Of a stretch of 33,024 nt of DNA, positions 29,560 through 33,024 are shown piece after piece. The position numbers were made by a program, and so were the translations under genes. The stretch covers positions 2,247,373 through 2,280,396 of the forward strand of contig NC_049981.1 in assembly GCF_000003815.2 (NCBI RefSeq). Reading direction: 5' to 3'. How positions within the stretch are numbered: position 1 is the stretch's first letter; each line of letters begins with the position of its first letter. The notes beneath the pieces are model-generated. The model ran no database searches, was not told where the DNA came from, and saw nothing but the letters and a program-made list of their open reading frames with translations. The DNA comes from Branchiostoma floridae. Its lineage: Eukaryota > Chordata > Leptocardii > Amphioxiformes > Branchiostomatidae.

Positions 29560-32500
29560 GTAAGCTGCTTCTCTAGATGTATTCATGCTATCTTAGCACT
29601 GTAGAAAAATTCATCATATTCCAAATGCAACTAGACAAAACTTAAACATATCTGTTTTTATCTCTACTATATCTGAAAAGCGGGGACAAATTGAATTCCT
29701 CTAATGTTTAGCATAGTTTTACAATTAGTGGAAGAGTAAAGAAGACCACCATGTGAATAATAAAAGTGGTGATTCACTTGATAGCAAAATTCATAAAACG
29801 TATTTGGGGGTATAAAGTAAGTCACGTTGGGACCACATTCTTCATTCTTCAGCAGCGATACCTAGATGCAGTACCAAAACCAGTCAATATGAGCATGTTC
29901 ACCGTTCGGAGTACGCATGTGCAGAGGTAGGAATTGTGGGTAATATGTCAAAGTTGAGACCCTAGCCTTGTCTTGCAAACAGTTCTCGTGTCGACTATTG
30001 TCTCGACTTGCATAACAATATCCAGACGTGTTTTGTTTAACTCTGTGTCCTTCACCTTTGACATATTACCCACAATTCATGTCTCTGCACATGCGTACTC
30101 AAAATGGTGAACGAGCTTATCGCTCTGCAAACCGTAAAAGACATTTAGCTGAAACGACGGCTAATGTACAACAGTAATGTACAACAGGAGTATGGCTTAA
30201 AAAGGCATTATAAAGACGAAAGGTAGTAGATATTACCTGAAACATCTGGCCGTTTCCAAAACCATATCCAGTTGCTTGAGTAATTCCTATTTGGCGTATC
30301 TTACAACTTGGATGTCTAATCTTTGCCGACGAATAAAATGCATTCTTCGCTTACGTCAGGAACGTCAAAGGGATCGAAAAAGAAGCGCTCGTCACGTTCA
30401 AAGAGCCCTGATCTGCCGGATGTGGTTCACGATGCCGGGAGTGACAAACCGGAAGTAGAACACCAAGGTGACCCCCTGGGCTACACGATCTACGCGGCCA
30501 GCATTGCGGAGATCCTGACGGACGAGCGGCTGGAGATGCCGATTTCTGTGGGCATCTACGGCGGCAGGGGCATCGGGAAGACATGCCTGCTCGCCAAGAT
30601 CAAAGGTGGCACTGCACACACACACACATGCAAACCCACACACATGTACACACCTTCACACCTGCACACACACACGTGCGCACACACGTCATTTTTAATG
30701 AATGAATGAAGACCTTTATTGTACGTTTTTTTACGCTTTCTAACAAGCTAAGTACAGGTCAAGGTGAATAGAATACATCTAGTGATTCTACTGTACAATT
30801 TGTGTATTTTAATAGTATTTGACTAGTATAACGTTTTTATAAGTCCAATTCCAGTTCCCGGTTTTAGATACGCACCACTATACACGTGACTTAAATTTTG
30901 TATCAAATATCTTGTGGGGGCGTGGTTTGTTGATTCAAGGAGGTTACATAGAGATCGGTTGGATTCCGACTTCCATCTTTTATTGCTGTTTTTTGTTCTT
31001 TTCTAATTTCTTTTTTTCTTTTTCAACACAGAGGAAACCAACAACATCATCGCGGAGAAGAAGGCGAGGAAGGCGCCACCAGTAGAGGAGCTGACCCCCT
31101 TCCCTTTCCGCCTCTTCACGGTCGTCTTCCTGACATTCCTCTTCACCCTGGCGGCTACCATCACCACTGCAGTTCTACATCCGACCGCATGGATCGCCCT
31201 TCTCCTGCCCACCCTGCTGTCGTACATGTGTTGCCTGCTCGTCATGCTGTTCGCGCGAGGATCCGATCTCAGGTAACATACCATATTGTTTGTTTGTTTG
31301 TTTGTTCCGAAAAAACAGCAACCATCTTTACGTGTACATAAGTTCTGGTAACATACCATTTTGCTTTCAAAATTCTATACAGTTGTTTGAATCACTTTAA
31401 CCTTGCGTATGGTGTTATATATTATAACAGAAGAAGAGCAGATCTTGAGAAAAAAATCCTCTACATCAGACCTGAGTCAGCTTCAAGATGTACTTTATGT
31501 GGCAAAGACGGTCTTTCTCGTGTAGGGCAGTTAAGCCATATATAGCCAAAGCTGTACGGCTGATATAAATTAGGATTTTACCATGGTCGTTACTGGCCGA
31601 AGGGTCATAGTACCTGGATGTCTAACCTTCATCTACGTATTATTTTGGTTGGTTGTTTCCTTGTTTCTTTGTTCCGCATAACCGTCAATATAACTTTTTT
31701 AACCTTAAAAGGTGTAACATACCAGTAAGTGATATGTACATGCTACGTAAGACTGGGTTGTATTTGATCCGCTCACACCTGGAAGGGTCCCTAATCTTTT
31801 CAAAAACTGTACTGGGTTCTTCTAAGTTTTCGCGGTGTGACTCTCCTCAAACACAAGACCTCAATTTAACGTCCTATCTGAGGAACGTTCCTAAACGAAG
31901 ATAGATACTAATTTTCTCCAGATTAGAGTGAGGAAATAGATGTGAGGTGAAATTTCTTTATTGAAGATTATTGAGTTAGAAACTGGACTAGACGGTCCGG
32001 AACTTCTCACAGCGATGTATAACAGACTGTACTGGAAGTCAAACTTCACTTGCTGCACCTCATAGAGAATGGCAAATGATGATAATGACTTTCGTAAGGG
32101 CACAATATTGGGGACTGCTAGGGATTTGAACCCAGAACCTTTGGATCTCGATTGAAATCCTAACCATCAGACCATCTTGCCACCTTCAGGCGGAGATCCA
32201 ACCCGATGCACTGGATTCTCGGAATCTACCTGGATCTCATCGACCCACCATGCATTGCGCCAGCCTACGTTCCAGAGCCAGAGCGCTACGAGGTGCGTTT
32301 TTCAAAATTTCCAAGCAGACGTTATCACATGGAGTTCTAAGTCGGGCTTCCATCGAATAAATCGAACGTACTCCGTGCACTCAGAGTGCATGCGACACAG
32401 TCAAAAATTCGAATAGTGTTTTGCCCCGTTACTAGTAACAAAGTTCACCTTTTTAGTGCAAAACTTTTCACCATTCGTAATGTATACACCAACAGAGCTT

Positions 32501-33024
32501 AAAACTTGAAATATGCAATTTTATCATTATCATTATTTTAAGGTAGGAACAATGTAGAATCCAAAACAGGAAATAGACATGTCACTGGTAGAACGTTTGA
32601 ATGTAAAATCACAGTAGAAGTTTGCCTCCCCTGTTTGTGTGATTTGAATTCTCTTTGGAGTTCTTTGGCTGCAACGCATTGTGGGCTTGAACCTTTGACC
32701 GTTTCATCATGGCGCGGTTATACTGACAGCGAGTTTTACAATTACATCGGCCTCTTGTCACAGGTTTGCGATTGCTGTTACTAACAGCGAGTTTACACAC
32801 ATTGATAATCTGTTGAGTGGATTCCGGCTGCAAGGTATTGTGGCTGGCAACTTCCAGGAACATTTGACCTACTCCAAGAATCAGTGTCCACAATAATGGC
32901 GGTTACTAACAGCGAGTTTTTACACTTACATTGATTGATCATATATCAGGTGATCTGGTGGATTTCAACGCCTGGGAGTTTCCGGCTGCAAGATATTGAA
33001 CCCCTCCCAGAGTCACATGTCCGC
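28992..33024 (+). CDS. KAP-family P-loop NTPase, gene 2 (partial, runs off the window)
   Basis: Visible coding exons are 28992-29559, 30360-30605, 31032-31272 and 32190-32292; together 386 codons with matching phases 1-1-2-0. Seen: a low-complexity N-terminus (189 aa), Walker A GGRGIGKT, two membrane helices, then the SNPMHW block shared with gene 1. The next expected exon (FNAW) appears only as three damaged copies at 32634-33024. Either an intact copy lies just beyond the window or the gene is dying. It is a head-to-tail tandem paralogue of gene 1, but its intron positions around helix 2 differ. Known of the family: as for gene 1. The role is not shown by the sequence. Confidence 0.82.
29888..30122. 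mobile_element. Inverted-repeat element in gene 2 intron
   Basis: GAGTACGCATGTGCAGAG and GAATTGTGGGTAATATGTCA on the left recur inverted on the right (TGACATATTACCCACAATTC, CTCTGCACATGCGTACTC). The arms are about 60 bp around a spacer of about 100 bp. Target duplication unclear. Confidence 0.78.
30360..30605 (+). CDS. KAP gene 2 exon 3: Walker A
   Basis: After CTTACGTCAG it encodes a basic stretch (TSKGSKKKRSSRSK), then GDPLGYTIYAASIAEILTDE and VGIYGGRGIGKTCLLAKIK, aligned with gene 1 exon 2. The donor is AAAG|GTGGCA, phase 1. In-frame ATGs at 30323 and 30338, just upstream of the acceptor, would permit a shorter product, as in gene 1. Confidence 0.88.
30698..30745 (-). mobile_element. Probable LINE 3' tail, reverse orientation
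   Basis: On the minus strand this reads ACAATAAAGGTCTTCATTCA and ends in ATTC repeats, like the (ATTC)n end at 21200. It lies in gene 2 intron 3, downstream of a CA tract (30610-30690). Confidence 0.45.
31032..31272 (+). CDS. KAP gene 2 exon 4: membrane helices 1 and 2
   Basis: After TTTTTCAACACAG it encodes EETNNIIAEKKARKAPPVEE, then FRLFTVVFLTFLFTLAATIT and WIALLLPTLLSYMCCLLVML, two helices in one exon. In gene 1 an intron separates them. The donor is CTCAG|GTAACA, phase 2. Confidence 0.87.
32085..32186 (-). mobile_element. SINE fragment abutting the gene 2 exon 5 acceptor
   Basis: CGTAAGGGCACAATATTGGG, then GGATTTGAACCCAGAACC (complement of a B box) and CCTAACCATCAGACCATCTT (complement of an A box) form a reversed tRNA-like head. 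It ends within four bases of the splice acceptor at 32189. Confidence 0.8.
32190..32292 (+). CDS. KAP gene 2 exon 5
   Basis: The acceptor is GCCACCTTCAG. It encodes RRSNPMHWILGIYLDLIDPP and ends EPERYE, aligned with the second half of gene 1 exon 4 (SNPMHWMVGIYLEW and QYE). The donor is CGAG|GTGCGT, phase 0. Confidence 0.87.
32634..33024 (+). pseudogene. Three decayed tandem copies of the FNAW exon
   Basis: Copy 1 (about 32640-32690) reads GATTTGAATTCTCTTTGGAG with GGCTGCAACGCATTGTGGGC. Copy 2 (about 32813-32860) reads GTGGATTCCGGCTGCAAGGT. Copy 3 (32950-33000) follows the acceptor ATATATCAG and reads GTGATCTGGTGG, then TTTCAACGCCTGGGAGTTTC. All match gene 1 exon 5 (20885-20945). Copy 3 has two 1-nt losses, so FNAWEF is out of frame. 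Between copies, ACTAACAGCGAGTTT recurs (about 32720, 32780 and 32905). Confidence 0.8.

Noticed and set aside
31003-31359. Antisense 118-codon open frame
   Set aside because: It is opposite gene 2 exon 4, whose sense reading gives two membrane helices and correct splice sites.

Overview
The window looks like draft genome sequence from a cephalochordate, most likely amphioxus (Branchiostoma). Genes are split by many short introns with GT-AG (one GC-AG) junctions. Introns are full of tRNA-derived SINEs, short inverted-repeat transposons and CA/GT arrays, and there are three assembly gaps (3407-4012, 13235-13334, 16040-16139). The species call is inference from this style and from the gene families; I ran no search.

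Three protein-coding genes can be assembled, all on the + strand. (1) A secreted PAN-EGF-EGF-C-type-lectin protein, nine coding exons from 2662 to 8507, 336 aa, with every intron phase matching. (2) A KAP-family P-loop NTPase, ten coding exons from 17031 to 24494, 1153 aa, with Walker A, Walker B, an FNAW motif and four predicted membrane helices inserted in the NTPase domain. (3) A tandem KAP paralogue starting with a 5' UTR exon ending at 27116 and coding from 28992. It runs off the right edge; 386 codons in four coding exons are visible. Both KAP genes begin with a long low-complexity exon that splices in phase 1 into the Walker A exon.

Between the genes: 1-2652 holds two copies of one inverted-repeat element and a perfect small hairpin. 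8508-16964 holds a SINE, a decayed mariner, a 553-bp foldback element, a SINE split by a MITE, and long GT tracts. 24495-27000 holds a 347-bp TTAA-flanked foldback element. The window contains three copies of one MITE family with 8-9-bp target-site duplications.

The most unusual signal is not a gene. Beside many splice junctions the sequence carries decayed tandem copies of the neighbouring exon edge. Examples are two relic Walker A exons, relics of the exon that follows the KAP Walker B exon, repeated ends of the second-TM exon, three FNAW-exon copies at the right edge, and a copy of an EGF-exon acceptor. The two KAP genes probably act as membrane-anchored NTPases of the Kidins220/NKPD1 type. 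No functional link to the lectin gene is shown by the sequence.
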